NCBI RefSeq assembly: GCF_038502225.1
Contig: NC_091322.1
Location: 649,501 to 713,500 of the forward strand
DNA: 64,000 bases
DNA from: Cherax quadricarinatus
Lineage: Eukaryota; Arthropoda; Malacostraca; Decapoda; Parastacidae
Reading direction: 5' to 3'
The position numbers and the translations under genes were made by a program. This document shows, piece by piece, positions 50,466-60,855 of the stretch (position 1 is its first letter; each line of letters opens with the position of its first letter). The notes under the pieces were generated by a model. It worked only from the letters and a program-made list of their open reading frames with translations, ran no database searches and was not told where the DNA came from.

Positions 50466-50522
50466 TTTTCTGTATTCGACTGAAGAAGCCTACTGTGTAG
50501 GCGAAACTTTTCGGAATAAAGT
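50466..50522 (+). ncRNA. Hammerhead motif, inverted copy, stem III damaged
   Basis: CUGAAGA at 50480-50486 and stem II as in the other copies, but the conserved GAAACGUUU reads GAAACUUUU. The G16.2 position that closes minimal stem III is therefore lost. Reduced or no cleavage is expected. Confidence 0.7.
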
Positions 50523-50565
50523 TGTCTAACTGTTGCATATGTGTCTTACCTAACAAGCAGGGTTG

Positions 50566-50890
50566 TGTGAGCCAGCCGGACGCTAACATCATCAGCCTGG
50601 TTGAACCGGCACTCAGCAAGAAAGTCTAGCGAAGTGTCAGGCTGTGAGGGCAGGGAAAACAATTATCTCGAAACTGATCGAAAGTGTGACAGGTGTGACG
50701 CAAGTGTCACAGGTGCATCACAGGTATGTCACTCCGTGAAACACAGTCTCCATGCCACGAAATGAACACACTTCATTCGTATTAAAAAATATTAACTTTG
50801 TTTAGACTAACAATAAATTGAGTAGGATTAAGATAAATTATGTTGCATTAGTTTTTGCAAAGTTACTAAGACGTAAGACAAATACAACTT
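50566..50890. other. No recognised gene
   Basis: Single-copy-looking spacer to the right of the 1006-bp insertion. Nothing recognised. Confidence 0.45.
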
Positions 50891-50987
50891 GGTCGAGTCT
50901 CAGCTCCTGATCCTTCTTCTTACCTACAATCACCGGCCTGGGAGTTCCAGACTTGAAGATTGAGACACTTATGCAGCATATGGGAAT

Positions 50988-51040
50988 CTTTATTCAGGAA
51001 ACGTTTCGCCACACAGTGGCTTCATCAGTCCAATACAAAG
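50988..51040 (-). ncRNA. Hammerhead ribozyme, CUGAUGA core (left arm)
   Basis: Minus-strand core CUGAUGA (51028-51022), extra A, stem II GCCAC/GUGGC with a UGU loop, GAAA, AC/GU. Stem I is formed by CUUU...UUGGA with UCC...AAAG. Confidence 0.82.
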
Positions 51041-51230
51041 AGGAAGGCGAAAGGAGAGGAGGAGTATGAGGTAATCAGTCCCTCAGCCTGGAGTCGATGT
51101 GTTCAGTCCATCAATCTTGTAGAATGCACCTAGTGCACCTAGTGCATTCTACAAGATTGATGGACTGAACACATCGACTCCAGGCTGAGGGACTGATTAC
51201 CTCATACTCCTCCTCTCCTTTCGCCTTCCT

Positions 51231-51283
51231 CTTTGTATTGGACTGATGAAGCCACTGTGTGGCGAAACGTTTCCTGAATAAAG
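51231..51283 (+). ncRNA. Hammerhead ribozyme, CUGAUGA core (right arm)
   Basis: CUGAUGA at 51243-51249, extra A at 51250, stem II 51251-51255 with 51259-51263, GAAA at 51264-51267, stem III AC/GU. Predicted cleavage is after U51271. Stem I pairs 51240-51242 with 51272-51274, then a 3x3 internal loop, then 51231-51236 with 51278-51283. Confidence 0.85.
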
Positions 51284-51469
51284 ATTCCCATATGCTGCAT
51301 AAGTGTCTCAATCTTCAACTTGTCGGTTTTTCAAACCATTCATCACAGTTCCAGACTTCTTGGGCCCTGTCTTATGTACTTTTGAAACTGTGTATCAAGT
51401 TTGCCTCTACCACGTCCTCATCCTGTTCCTTACACTTATTTGCCACTCTGAGAATGAAAATGTATTTCT

Positions 51470-52336
51470 AAATGTTGGACAGGTAAATAACCATGCCACA
51501 TATAAACTAAATAATGTAGATCTTAATATTACTGATTGCGAAAAGGATTTAGGAGTTCTGGTTAGCAGTAATCTAAAACCAAGACAACAGTGCATTAGTG
51601 TTCGCAATAAAGCTAACAGAATTCTTGGCTTCATATCTAGAAATATAAATAATAGAAGTCCTCAGGTAGTTCTTCAACTCTATATATCCTTGGTTAGGCC
51701 TTATTTAGACTATGCTGCTCAGTTCTGGTCACCGTATTACAGAATGGATATAAATGCTCTGGAAAACGTACAGAGGAGGATGACAAAGATGATCCCATGT
51801 ATCAGAAATCTTCCCTATGAGGATAGACTGAAGGCCCTGAATCTGCACTCTCTCGAAAGGCGTAGAATTAGGGGAGATATGATTGAGGTGTATAAATGGA
51901 AAACAGGAATAAATAAAGGGGATGTAAATAGCGTGCTGAAAATTTCCCGCCAAGACAGGACTCGCAGCAGTGGTTTCAAGTTGGAAAAATTCAGATTCAG
52001 AAAGGATATAGGAAAGCACTGGTTTGGTAATAGAGTTGTGGATGAGTGGAACAAACTCCCGAGTACAGTTATTCAGGCTAAAACGTTGTGTAGTTTTAAA
52101 AATAGGTTAGATAGATACATGAGTGGGTGTGGGTAGGTGTGAGTTGGACCTGACTAGCTTGTGCTGCTGGGTCTGGTGCAGTGCTCCATCCTTGAGTGGA
52201 GATGATCAGACTGGGTGGGTCATTGGGCTTATCCAGGGGGGAGGTCATTGATCTAATCCATGGGGGGGACATGAACCTGCTCCGCATGGGTCAGTAGGCC
52301 TGTTGCAGTGTTCCTTCTTTCTTATGTTTTTGTTAT
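51470..52336 (+). pseudogene. 5'-truncated CR1-like LINE: ORF2 C-terminus and 3' UTR
   Basis: The frame to 52136 encodes the C-terminal third of ORF2 (TDCEKDLGVLVSSNLKPRQQ, SLVRPYLDYAAQFWSPYY, YEDRLKALNLHSLERRR, WFGNRVVDEWNKLPS). It aligns well with the CR1-like elements at 56144-60282 and 62712-63369 but with many substitutions and a different 3' UTR, so it is a separate subfamily. The catalytic FADD is missing because of 5' truncation. It ends CTTTCTTATG like its relatives and lies inside an older minus-strand LINE. Confidence 0.85.
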
Positions 52337-52774
52337 CCCCCCTCGCTCCTGTGTCTTGTATTTCATAACAGTCTGTTCTTGTCTGCTCTATCAAATTCTC
52401 TGAATATCTTGTACACTTTAATAATCATGTCCTCACTAGCCCTAGTCTCTCTTCATAAGTCAATCCTCTCAGTTCCGGGACTAGTCTTGTTGTAAATATC
52501 TGGATTTTTTCGAGTTTTGGTATATGCTTCAGCAGATGAAGGCTCCTCGCTAATGCTGCATACACAGTGATAGGCTTGATATGTGTCCTCGAAAGAGTTC
52601 TAAAAGGTTCATCGTTAAGGTTTTTCAAGGTAGTTATGAGATTAGCTAACATCATTTATACTGCAATTGTCATGTGATTTATATTTTTCTCTGGTGTTAT
52701 GTTGCCTCTCATGTTGTATTTCATCTCCGGTCTTAGTCTCCCGCTCCCCATTTTACATGACCTTCCACATAGTG

Positions 52775-54904
52775 GACGTGTGGTGACGTGTACTTAGCTC
52801 GAGTGGTGACGTGTACTTAGCTCTGTGAAGACCTGTTTGCGCGCTCTCTACGAATTGAAGCAAGATGCCCTCCATCGAGCAACTTTACCAACAGCATAAG
52901 GAAGAATTGAGGATGGCGAAAATGGAGAATCGGCGACTGACCGAGGAAAACAAGAAGATTCGTAGTAGTCCTCCTGTTTTGAGTCCTCAGGTCAAGAAAG
53001 GAAACTGGTCAGTGGCTGGACAGCAATGAATGAAGTTGACGATCAAGAAGACGAATGGAAAGGTAGAAACGATGAAGAAGAAAGAGACTGCCCTGGAAAC
53101 TGTTGTGGAAACATCTAATACATTCTCAGTGCTACCCGAATGTGAGTCGACTACTGGGAACGTCACGACGAACGACACCAAGGAAGGTAAGAATATTGTT
53201 GTTGTTGGGGATAGCCAAGTTAGATATATGGATAGGGCATTCTGCTTGAAGGACAGGAGTAGGAGACAGAGGGTTTGCTTTCCTGGGGCTGGGATGGAGG
53301 ATATTGTTAGCCGTCTGGATGACATCATGAGAAGTAATGGGAGCAATCCTATTATCTGTCTCAGTGCTGGAGGCAACGATGTTGGCAGACGTAGGAGTGA
53401 AGACCTGATTAGCAGGTATAGGTCAGCAATAGAAATAATTAGGAGGAAGGGTAGGAACCCTGTCATATGTGGTATTTTGCCAAGGAGAGGAGTTGGAAAT
53501 GAATGGTTGTCCAGGGCAATTGGTGTCAATTGCTGGCTGGACAAATACTGTAAGGAAAATGCAGTAACATTCATTGACAACTGGGACCTCTTCTATGGCA
53601 GAAATGACATGTATGCCAGGGATGGGATTCACTTATGTAGGTCTGGGGTGGGAGCACTAGCAACTGCAGTGGAGGGAGCTGTTACGATTTTAAACTAGGA
53701 ATAGTTAGTGGTATGGGTTTTGGCAGGAAAACAGTGAAGTCCCAGTGTAGTAATAATATTATGAGTTCTAGGGGAACTAGTAATAAGCAGAACGAGGTAA
53801 ATATTGAAAAGCCAGTGACAGTGGGTGATAAGGACAGTAATAGGTTTAGTAGAAAAACAGAAATGAGCAGGAAGGGTAAAGAGAAAGGAGAGTCTTTCAA
53901 TGTTTATTATGCTAATAGCCATAGTGCTAGGAATAAGATGGACGAGTTGAGATTAGTTGCTAGTGCAGGTAACATTGATGTATTTGCCTTAACTGAGACG
54001 TGGTTTAATTAAAAAAGTCGGGACATGCCTGCGGAATGTCACATTCAGGGTTTTAAACTGTTCCAAGTAGATAGAAGTATCGGGAAGGGGGGTGGGGTGG
54101 CATTGTATGTCCGAGATCGCTTGAACTGTTGCATAAAAACGGGTATTAAGTCTGAAGTAACACATACAGAGTCTGGATAGAATTTTCAGAGGGGCATGAA
54201 AAACTGATTTTAGGAGTGATATACCGTCCCCCAAACTTAGATAGGGACCAAGGAGACTACTATGGGAGGAAATTGTTAAGGCCACAAGGCACGATAATGT
54301 AGTAATTCTAGGAGACTTTAACTTTAGTCATATTGATTGGAATTTCTTGACTGGGAATTTAGAATCATACGACTTCTTAGAAGTAGTTCAGGATTGTTTT
54401 TTGAAGCAGTTTGTGACAGAACCTACAAGGGGTAATAACCTGCTTGACTTAGTTCTGGCAAACAATGAATCCCTTGTTAATAATTTAGAAATTTTAGAGG
54501 AACTGGGTGCTAGCGACCACAAATCAATTACATTTAGCATTGAATGGAAGTACGACAGTAGCGATAATTCAGTAACAGTCCCAGATTTTCGCTTAGCAGA
54601 TTACGATGGGCTTAGAGAACACTTATCTGTTGACTGGGGTAACGAAGAGAGCTATCAATATGACAGTTTTCTGAACACCATACATGCTGCTCAAAGAACG
54701 TTTATCCCTTATAAAGAAATTAGATCAAATAGAAATGACCCAAAATGGATGAATAATAGGCTGAAATATCTACTAGGGCATAAGAAAAGAATTTATAGGC
54801 GTATCAAAAGAGGTGAGGGTCATTTTATGAATCAGTATATTGACATTAAGAGGGACATTAAAAAGGGGATAAGAAAAGCTAAAAGGGACTATGAAATTAA
54901 AGTT
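52775..54904 (+). pseudogene. Outer CR1-like LINE, segment 1 (leader, ORF1, ORF2 endonuclease)
   Basis: The leader carries a near-duplicate GTGGTGACGTGTACTTAGCT (52780-52820). ORF1 starts at ATG 52865 but meets an in-frame TGA at 53027-53029. The rest (53030-53698) retains the SGNH-hydrolase-like domain with GDSQ, GGND and DGIH. ORF2 starts at 53713. It has a TAA at 54010 within the LTETWFN motif region and a small deletion near 54175 (GTCTGGATAG) that shifts the frame. The remaining endonuclease (54347-54904) keeps GASDHKS. It lacks the second VLP-EC-EST module found in the antisense copy's ORF1. The segment ends at a target-site duplication. Confidence 0.85.
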
Positions 54905-54970
54905 TTGTAGATGAATGGTTCAGAGAACCGACATGTTGATAAATTACACACATGTGCAACTCTTGGGTAT

Positions 54971-55022
54971 CTTTATTGAGGAAACGTTTCGCCACACTGT
55001 GGCTTCATCAGTCCATACAAAG
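54971..55022 (-). ncRNA. Hammerhead ribozyme, CUGAUGA core (direct unit 1)
   Basis: Minus-strand CUGAUGA, extra A, stem II GCCAC/GUGGC with a loop (ACAGU/ACUGU context), GAAA and minimal stem III AC/GU. Predicted cleavage is between 54983 and 54982. Confidence 0.82.
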
Positions 55023-55341
55023 GAGAATCTTGAAGAACAGGAGGAGAATGAGGTAATCAGTCCCTCAACCTTGAGTCGATGTGGTCAGTCCATCAATCTT
55101 GAATAGAATACGGCATACGTGCAGAGAAGGAGCTTATAAACAGTTGGTAGGAGAGGTGCAGCAGTCATAGGTGGTGTCACATTTGTTCAATGTTGAAGTA
55201 GGTCGTGCCCAAGAATTAGGCAAGCGAAGAATTCCCAAGTATTAAGATCCCAAGAAGTTGCAGTGTCTGACAGGTTTGTAGATGAATGGTTCAGAGAACC
55301 GACATGTTGATAAATTAGACACATATGCAACTCTTGGGTAT

Positions 55342-55393
55342 CTTTATTGAGGAAACGTTTCGCCACACTGTGGCTTCATCAGTCCATACAAAG
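55342..55393 (-). ncRNA. Hammerhead ribozyme, CUGAUGA core (direct unit 2)
   Basis: Same core and stems as unit 1, 371 bases to the right. Paired cleavage would release a 371-nt monomer. Confidence 0.82.
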
Positions 55394-55684
55394 GAGAATC
55401 TTGAAGAACAGGAGGAGAATGAGGTAATCAGTCCCTCAACCTTGAGTCGATGTGGTCAGTCCATCAATCTTGAATAGAATACGGCATACGTGCGGAGAAG
55501 GAGCTTATAAACCGTTGGTAGGAGAGGTGATACCACCTATGACTGCTGCACCTCTCCTACCAACGGTTTATAAGCTCCTTCTCCGCACGTATGCCGTATT
55601 CTATTCAAGATTGATGGACTGACCACATCGACTCAAGGTTGAGGGACTGATTACCTCATTCTCCTCCTGTTCTTCAAGATTCTC

Positions 55685-55736
55685 CTTTGTATGGACTGAT
55701 GAAGCCACTGTGTGGCGAAACGTTTCCTCAATAAAG
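55685..55736 (+). ncRNA. Hammerhead ribozyme, CUGAUGA core (inverted unit)
   Basis: CUGAUGA at 55696-55702, GAAA at 55717-55720, C55721/G55722 closing stem III, predicted cleavage after U55724. Stem I: GGA (55693-55695) with UCC (55725-55727), an internal loop, then CUUUGU with AUAAAG. Confidence 0.85.
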
Positions 55737-55781
55737 ATATGCAAGAGTTGCACATGTGTCTAATTTATCGAAATTAAAGTT

Positions 55782-56143
55782 GCTAGGGATTCTAAAACTA
55801 ACCCAAAAAGTTTTTTCCAGGTCTATAGAACAAAAGTCAGAGATAAGATAGGTCCCCTTAAAAATAACTATGGGCATCTTACTGACAAAGAGAATGAAAT
55901 GTGCTAATAATATTCCAGTAATTAATTTTTATAGTGGGCCAGAAGAAGATAAATTATGTAACATCACAGTCACTAGTGAAATGGTTGTGAAGCAGATAGA
56001 TAGACTGAAGCAAAATAAGTCGCCGGGTCCTGATGAGGTTTTTTCAAGGGTTCTTAAGGAATGCAAAATGGAACTCTGTGAACCATTAACTAATATTTTA
56101 ATTTATCTCTTCAAACAGGTGTAGTGTCTGATATGTGGAAGAT
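55782..56143 (+). pseudogene. Outer CR1-like LINE, segment 2 (start of RT)
   Basis: Continues ORF2 after the hammerhead insertion (SGPEEDKLCNITVTSEMVVK, QNKSPGPDEVFSRVLKECKM) and stops at about 56143 (GATATGTGGAAGAT), where the antisense LINE begins. The family-conserved N-terminal RT motif KSPGPD is intact. Confidence 0.85.
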
Positions 56144-56292
56144 AACATAAGAACATAAGAAAGGAGGAACACTGCAGCAGGCCTGTTGGCCCATACTAGG
56201 CAGGTCCTTTACAATTCATCCCACTAACAAACATTTGACCAACCCAATTTTCAATGCCACCCAAGAAACAAGCTCCGATGTGCAAGTCCCTC

Positions 56293-59229
56293 TCAAATCC
56301 AACCCCTCCCACTCATGTACTTATCCAACCTAAGTTTGAAACTACCCAAAGTCCTAGCCTCAATAACCCAACTAGGTAGACTGTTCCACTCATCAACTAC
56401 CCTATTTCCAAACCAATACTTTCCTATGTCCTTTCTAAATCTAAACTTATCTAATTTAAATCCATTACTGCGGGTTCTCTCTTGGAGAGATATCCTCAAG
56501 ACCTTGTTAATATCCCCTTTATTAATACCTATCTTCCACTTATACACTTCGATCAGGTCTCCCCTCATTCTTCGTCTAACAAGTGAATGTAACTTAAGAG
56601 TCTTCAATCTTTCTTCATAAGGAAGATTTCTAATGCTATGTATTAATTTAGTCATCCTACGCTGAATGTTTTCTAACGAATTTATGTCCATTCTGTAATA
56701 TGGAGACCAGAATTGAGCTGCATAATCTAGGTGAGGCCTTACTAATGATGTATAAAGCTGCAGTATGACCTCTGGACTTCTGTTGCTTACACTTCTTGAT
56801 ATAAATCCCAGTAATCTATTTGCCTTATTACGTACGCTTAGGCATTGCTGTCTTGGTTTAAGGTTGCTGCTTACCATAACCCCCAAGTCTTTTTCGCAAT
56901 CTGTATGGCTAAGTTCTACATTATTTAACTTATAAGTGCTAGGGTTATGGACACTCCCGAGCTTCAGAACCTTGCATTTATCTACATTGAACTGCATCTG
57001 CCACTTTTCTGACCAAGAGTAGAGTTTGTCTAAATCCTCCTGAAGTTCCCTAACATCTACGTTTGAATCAATTATCCTACCTATCTCCGTGTCATCGGCG
57101 AATTTGCTCATATCACTAGTAATTCCTTCATCAAGATCATTGATATATATTATAAACAACAACGGGCCCAAGACTGATCCCTGTGGAATGCCACTTGTTA
57201 CTGATCCCCACTCGGATTTAACCCCATTTATGGACATTCTCTGCTTCCTGTCTGTGAGCCATGATTCGATCCACGAGAGCACCCTTCCCCCAATGCCATG
57301 AGCTGCTATTTTCTTCAACAGTCTTTGGTGCGGAACTCTATCAAATGCCTTACTAAAATCTAAGTAAACAATATCAAATTCTTTATCGTGGTCAACAGCC
57401 TCAAAAGCTTTACTGAAGAAAGTCAATAAATTAGTTAGACAAGACCGGCCTCTTGTGAATCCATGCTGAGTATCATTAATCAAGCTATGCTTATCGAGAT
57501 GGCTTCTTATAATTTCAGCTATAATTGACTCTAGTAATTTGCCTACAATTGAGGTCAGGCTTATTGGGCGGTAATTTGACGGTAACGACTTGTCCCCTGT
57601 TTTAAAAATATCAATTACATTAGCCATCTTCCACATATCAGACACTACACCTGTTTGAAGAGATAAATTAAAAATATTAGTTAATGGTTCACAGACTTCC
57701 ATTTTGCATTCCTTTAGAACCCTTGAAAAAACCTCATCAGGACCCGGTGACTTATTTTGCTTCAGTCGGTCTATCTGCTTCACAACCATTTCACTAGTGA
57801 CTGTGATGTTACATAATTTATCTTCTTCTGGCCCACTATAAAAAATAATTACCGGAATATTATTAGTGTCTTCCTGTGTAAAAACCGAGAGAAAATAATT
57901 ATTTAAAATCGAGCACATTTCATTCTCTTTGTCAGTAAGATGCCCATAGTTATTTTTAAGGGGACCTATCTTATCTCAGACTTTTGTTCTATATACCTGA
58001 AAAAAACTTTTTGGGTTAGTTTTAGAATCCCTAGCAACTTTAATTTCAATGTCCCTTTTAGCTTTTCTTATCCCCTTTTTAATGTCCCTCTTAATGTCAA
58101 TATACTGATTCATAAGATGACCCTCGCCTCTTTTGATACGCCTATAAATTCCTTTCTTATGCCCTAGTAGATATTTTAGCCTATTATTCATCCATTTTGG
58201 GTCATTTCTATTTGATCTAATTTCTTTATAAGGGATAAACGTTCTTTGAGCAGCATGTATTGTGTTCAGAAAACTGTCATATTGATAGCTCTCTTCGTTA
58301 CCCCAGTCAACAGATGATAAGTGTTCTCTAAGCCCATCGTAATCTGCTAAGCGAAAATCTGGGACTGTTACTGAGTTATCCCTACTATCATACTTCCATT
58401 CAATTCTAAATGTAATTGATTTGTGGTCGCTAGCACCCAGTTCCTCTGAAACTTCTAAATTATTAACAAGGGATTTATTGTTTGCCAGAACTAAGTCAAG
58501 CAGGTTATTACCCCTTGTAGGTTCTGTCACAAACTGCTTCAAAAAACAATCCTGAACTACTTCTAAGAAGTCGTATGACTCTAAATTCCCAGTCAAGAAA
58601 TTCCAATCAATATGACTAAAGTTAAAGTCTCCTAGAATTACTACATTATCGTGCCTTGTGGCCCTAACAATTTCCTCCCATAGTAGTCTCCCCTGGTCCC
58701 TATCTAAATTTGGGGGATGGTATATCACACCTAAAATTAACTTTTCATGCCCCTCTGAAAATTCTATCCAAACAGACTCTGTATGTGTTACTTCAGACTT
58801 AATACCCGTTTTTATGCAACAGTTCAAGCGATCTCGGACATACAATGCCACCCCACCCCCCTTCCCGATACTTCTATCTACTTGGAACAATTTAAAACCC
58901 TGAATGTGACATTCTGCAGGCATGTCCCGACTTTTTGAATTAAACCACGTCTCAGTAATGACAAATACATCTATGTTACCTGCACTAGCAACTAGTCTCA
59001 ACTCGTCCATCTTATTCCTAGCACTGCGACTATTTGTGTAATAAATACTTAAAGACCCTCCTCTCTCTTTACCCTTCCTGCTCATTTCTGTTATTCCACT
59101 AAACCTATTACTGTCCTTGTCAATTAGTGCCACTGGCTTTCCAATATCCACCTTATTTTGCCTATTACTAGTTCTCCTAGTACTCATATTACTACCCTGA
59201 GACTTCACAGTTTTCCCGCAAAAACCCAT
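56293..59229 (-). pseudogene. LINE ORF2: endonuclease and reverse transcriptase, one in-frame stop
   Basis: One continuous frame of 978 codons apart from a single TGA at 57976-57978; the outer LINE has AGA at the same place. The endonuclease part (59229-57976) shows TETW (E93), GKGGGVALYVR, IYHPPN, GDFN (D201) and GASDHKS. The RT part (numbered from 57918) shows KSPGPD (56-61), YLDFSKAFD (D187), [11 protein letters not shown] (244-254) and FADD (273-276), followed by the C-terminal tail ending SGRGWI. All catalytic residues are present. The only visible lesion is the stop, so this copy is young but probably not autonomous unless readthrough occurs. Confidence 0.88.
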
Positions 59230-59243
59230 ATCACTAACTATTC

Positions 59244-60209
59244 CTAGTTTAAAGACCTAACAGCTCCCTCCACTGCGTTGGCCAGTGCTCCCACCCCACA
59301 CCTAGATAAGTGAACCCCATCCCTGGCATACATGTCATTTCTGCCATAGAAGAGGTCCCAGTTGTCAATGAATGTTACCGCATTTTCCTTACAGTATTTG
59401 TCCAGCCAGCAAGTGACACCAATTGCTCTGGACAACCATTCATTTCCAACTCCTCTCCTTGGCAAAATGCCACATATGACAGGTTTCCCACCCTTCCTCC
59501 TAATTATCTCTATTGCTGACCTATTCCTGCTAATCAGGTCCTCACTCCTACGTCTGTCAACATCGTTGCCTCCAGCACTGAGACAGATAATAGGATTGCT
59601 CCCATTACCTCTCATGATGTCATCCAGATGGCTAACAATATCCTTCATCCCAGCCCCAGGAAAACACACTCTCTGCCTCCTACTCCTATCCTTCAAGCAG
59701 AATGCCCTATCCATGTACCTAATCTGGCTATCCCCAACAACAACAATGTTTTTACCTTCCTTGGCGTCGTCCGTCGTGATGCTCCGAGTAGTCGACTCAC
59801 ATTCGCCAGGTAGCATTACACCACTTGTAGAATTCGTCAAGACGTTCTCGATGGTCTTCGTTGGGGTTTCTAGGGATGTCTCACTCATGTCTGCCAATGC
59901 TTCTTTGGTGCTCGTTGTGGTATTCCCAGTAGAACACTCACATTCGTCAGGTAGCACCGAGAATGGGTTGGAAGTTTCCACGGCAGTCTTCTGGTTTCTC
60001 GTTGTTTCTGCCTCTCCAACTGTTTTCTTGATCTTCAGCTTGGTTCCATGTTGCCCGGCCACTGACCAAGCTCCCCTCTTAACCTGGGGACTCACAACAG
60101 GAGGATTACTACGAATCCTCTTGTTCTCCTCCGTTAATCGCCGTATCTCCATCTTAGCAACTCTGAGCTCTTCTCTCAGCTGCTGGTAAAGTTGCTCAAG
60201 AGAGGGCAT
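59244..60209 (-). CDS. LINE ORF1 protein with coiled coil and SGNH-hydrolase-like domain
   Basis: 321 residues starting at an ATG. Residues 4-34 form a predicted coiled coil (LEQLYQQLREELRVAKMEI). A Thr/Ser-rich linker (about 75-150) contains two copies of a VLP-x-EC module. Residues 152-321 form an SGNH/GDSL-type domain: block I GDS (159-161), block III GGND (213-216), and the catalytic pair D297/H300 in DGVH. Esterase-type ORF1 proteins of this design are known from CR1-group LINEs, where ORF1p binds element RNA; the esterase's role is unsettled. The frame is intact, unlike that of the outer copy. ORF2 follows after 14 bases in another frame. Confidence 0.88.
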   Translation of the reverse strand: MPSLEQLYQQLREELRVAKMEIRRLTEENKRIRSNPPVVSPQVKRGAWSVAGQHGTKLKIKKTVGEAETTRNQKTAVETSNPFSVLPDECECSTGNTTTSTKEALADMSETSLETPTKTIENVLTNSTSGVMLPGECESTTRSITTDDAKEGKNIVVVGDSQIRYMDRAFCLKDRSRRQRVCFPGAGMKDIVSHLDDIMRGNGSNPIICLSAGGNDVDRRRSEDLISRNRSAIEIIRRKGGKPVICGILPRRGVGNEWLSRAIGVTCWLDKYCKENAVTFIDNWDLFYGRNDMYARDGVHLSRCGVGALANAVEGAVRSLN

Positions 60210-60282
60210 CTTGGTTGAGATTCACAGAGAGCACACAAACAGGTCTTCACAGAGCTAAGTACACGTCACCACTCAGTCACAC

Positions 60283-60855
60283 AATGTAATTCCTATTTTT
60301 AAAACAGGGGACAAGTCGTTACCGTCAAATTACCGCCCAATAAGCCTGACCTCAATTGTAGGCAAATTACTAGAGTCAATTATAGCTGAGATTATAAGAA
60401 GCCATCTCGATAAGCATAGCTTGATTAATGATACTCAGCATGGATTCACAAGAGGCCGGTCTTGTCTAACTAATTTATTAACTTTCTTCAGTAAAGCTTT
60501 TGAGGCTGTTGACCATGATAAAGAGTTTGATATTATTTACTTAGATTTTAGTAAGGCTTTTGATAGAGTTCCGCACCAAAGACTGTTAAAGAAAGTGGCA
60601 GCTCATGGCATTGGGGGAAGAGTGCTCTCGTGGATCGAATCATGGCTCACAGACAGGAAGCAGAGAGTGTCCATAAATGGGGTTAAATCCGAGTGGGGAT
60701 CTGTAACAAGTGGCGTTCCACAGGGATCAGTCTTGGGCCCGTTGTTGTTTATAATATATATCAATGACCTTGATGAGGGAATTACTAGTGATATGAGCAA
60801 ATTCGCCGATGACACAAAGATAGGTAGGATAATTGATTCAAATGTATTACTTCCC
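60283..60855 (+). pseudogene. Outer CR1-like LINE, segment 3 (RT catalytic core)
   Basis: Resumes with the RT core: [61 protein letters not shown]. It is cut at about 60850 by a ribozyme-bearing insertion. Roughly 95 codons present in the antisense copy after this point are missing before the next segment. Confidence 0.88.

Larger units (their letters stand above)
49532..50565. mobile_element. 1006-bp ORF-less hammerhead element with 14-bp target duplication
   Basis: The insert (49546-50551) is flanked by AACAAGCAGGGTTG at 49532-49545 and 50552-50565; the outermost bases could partly be microhomology with the element. Inside are one full unit (about 49549-49981), a second truncated unit in the same orientation (from about 49982), and a third truncated unit in inverted orientation ending at the right duplication. 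Units share TACCGACAGGTTGTTAGG and end in TTGCAGTGTCTGACAGG. No protein is encoded. Direct plus inverted partial units are characteristic of Penelope-type insertions, so I infer mobilisation in trans by a Penelope protein. Confidence 0.8.
50943..51358. mobile_element. 392-bp palindromic hammerhead element with 12-bp target duplication
   Basis: AGTTCCAGACTT flanks the insert at 50943-50954 and 51347-51358. The insert consists only of two inverted arms that meet at about 51128/51129 (TGCACCTAGTGCA in the centre). The right arm is about 28 bases longer (to CATTCATCAC). Each arm carries one complete hammerhead. There is no coding sequence. Confidence 0.85.
50890..52670 (-). pseudogene. Minus-strand LINE 3' region, interrupted twice
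   Basis: Three blocks read as one element. Block 50890-50942 (GGTCGAGTCTCAGCTCCTG) matches the LINE 3' end at 63553-63573. Block 51347-51470 (TTGAAACTGTGTATCAAGTTTGC, CACTCTGAGAATGAAAA) continues it. Block 52337-52670 encodes the C-terminal tail (KLEKIQIFTTRLVPELRGL, TYEERLG). The first break holds a hammerhead palindrome with a target duplication; the second holds a + strand LINE fragment. No RT core remains. Confidence 0.65.
54893..55781. mobile_element. 865-bp ORF-less hammerhead element inside a LINE, 12-bp target duplication
   Basis: GAAATTAAAGTT flanks the insert at 54893-54904 and 55770-55781. Removing one copy and the insert restores LINE colinearity with the antisense relative (ATTGAAATTAAAGTTGCTAGG). 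The insert has a full unit (about 54905-55274), a second direct but truncated unit (to about 55530), and an inverted truncated unit running to the right duplication. The two direct hammerheads are 371 bases apart. There is no coding sequence. Confidence 0.9.
56144..60282 (-). mobile_element. Antisense CR1-like LINE inserted in its own relative
   Basis: A complete-looking element of about 4.1 kb on the minus strand: leader (60282-60210), ORF1 (60209-59244), ORF2 (59229-56293 with one stop) and a 3' UTR ending in 8-base repeats (TTCTTATG read on the minus strand, 56144-56160). On both sides lies the outer plus-strand LINE: GTGGAAGAT on the left and AATGTAATTCC on the right. The antisense copy itself shows GGCTA between those sequences, so the insertion appears to have removed about 5 bases rather than duplicating a target. 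Confidence 0.9.

Noticed and set aside
59362..60189. 275-codon plus-strand ORF, and the 197-codon minus ORF at 52987-53580
   Set aside because: They lie antisense to LINE ORF1 copies. The two are shadows of the same coding sequence in the two orientations and have no motif.
56144..60282. Target-site duplication around the antisense LINE
   Set aside because: The flanks GTGGAAGAT and AATGTAATTCC share no direct repeat. Comparison with the intact sequence instead shows about 5 bases missing.
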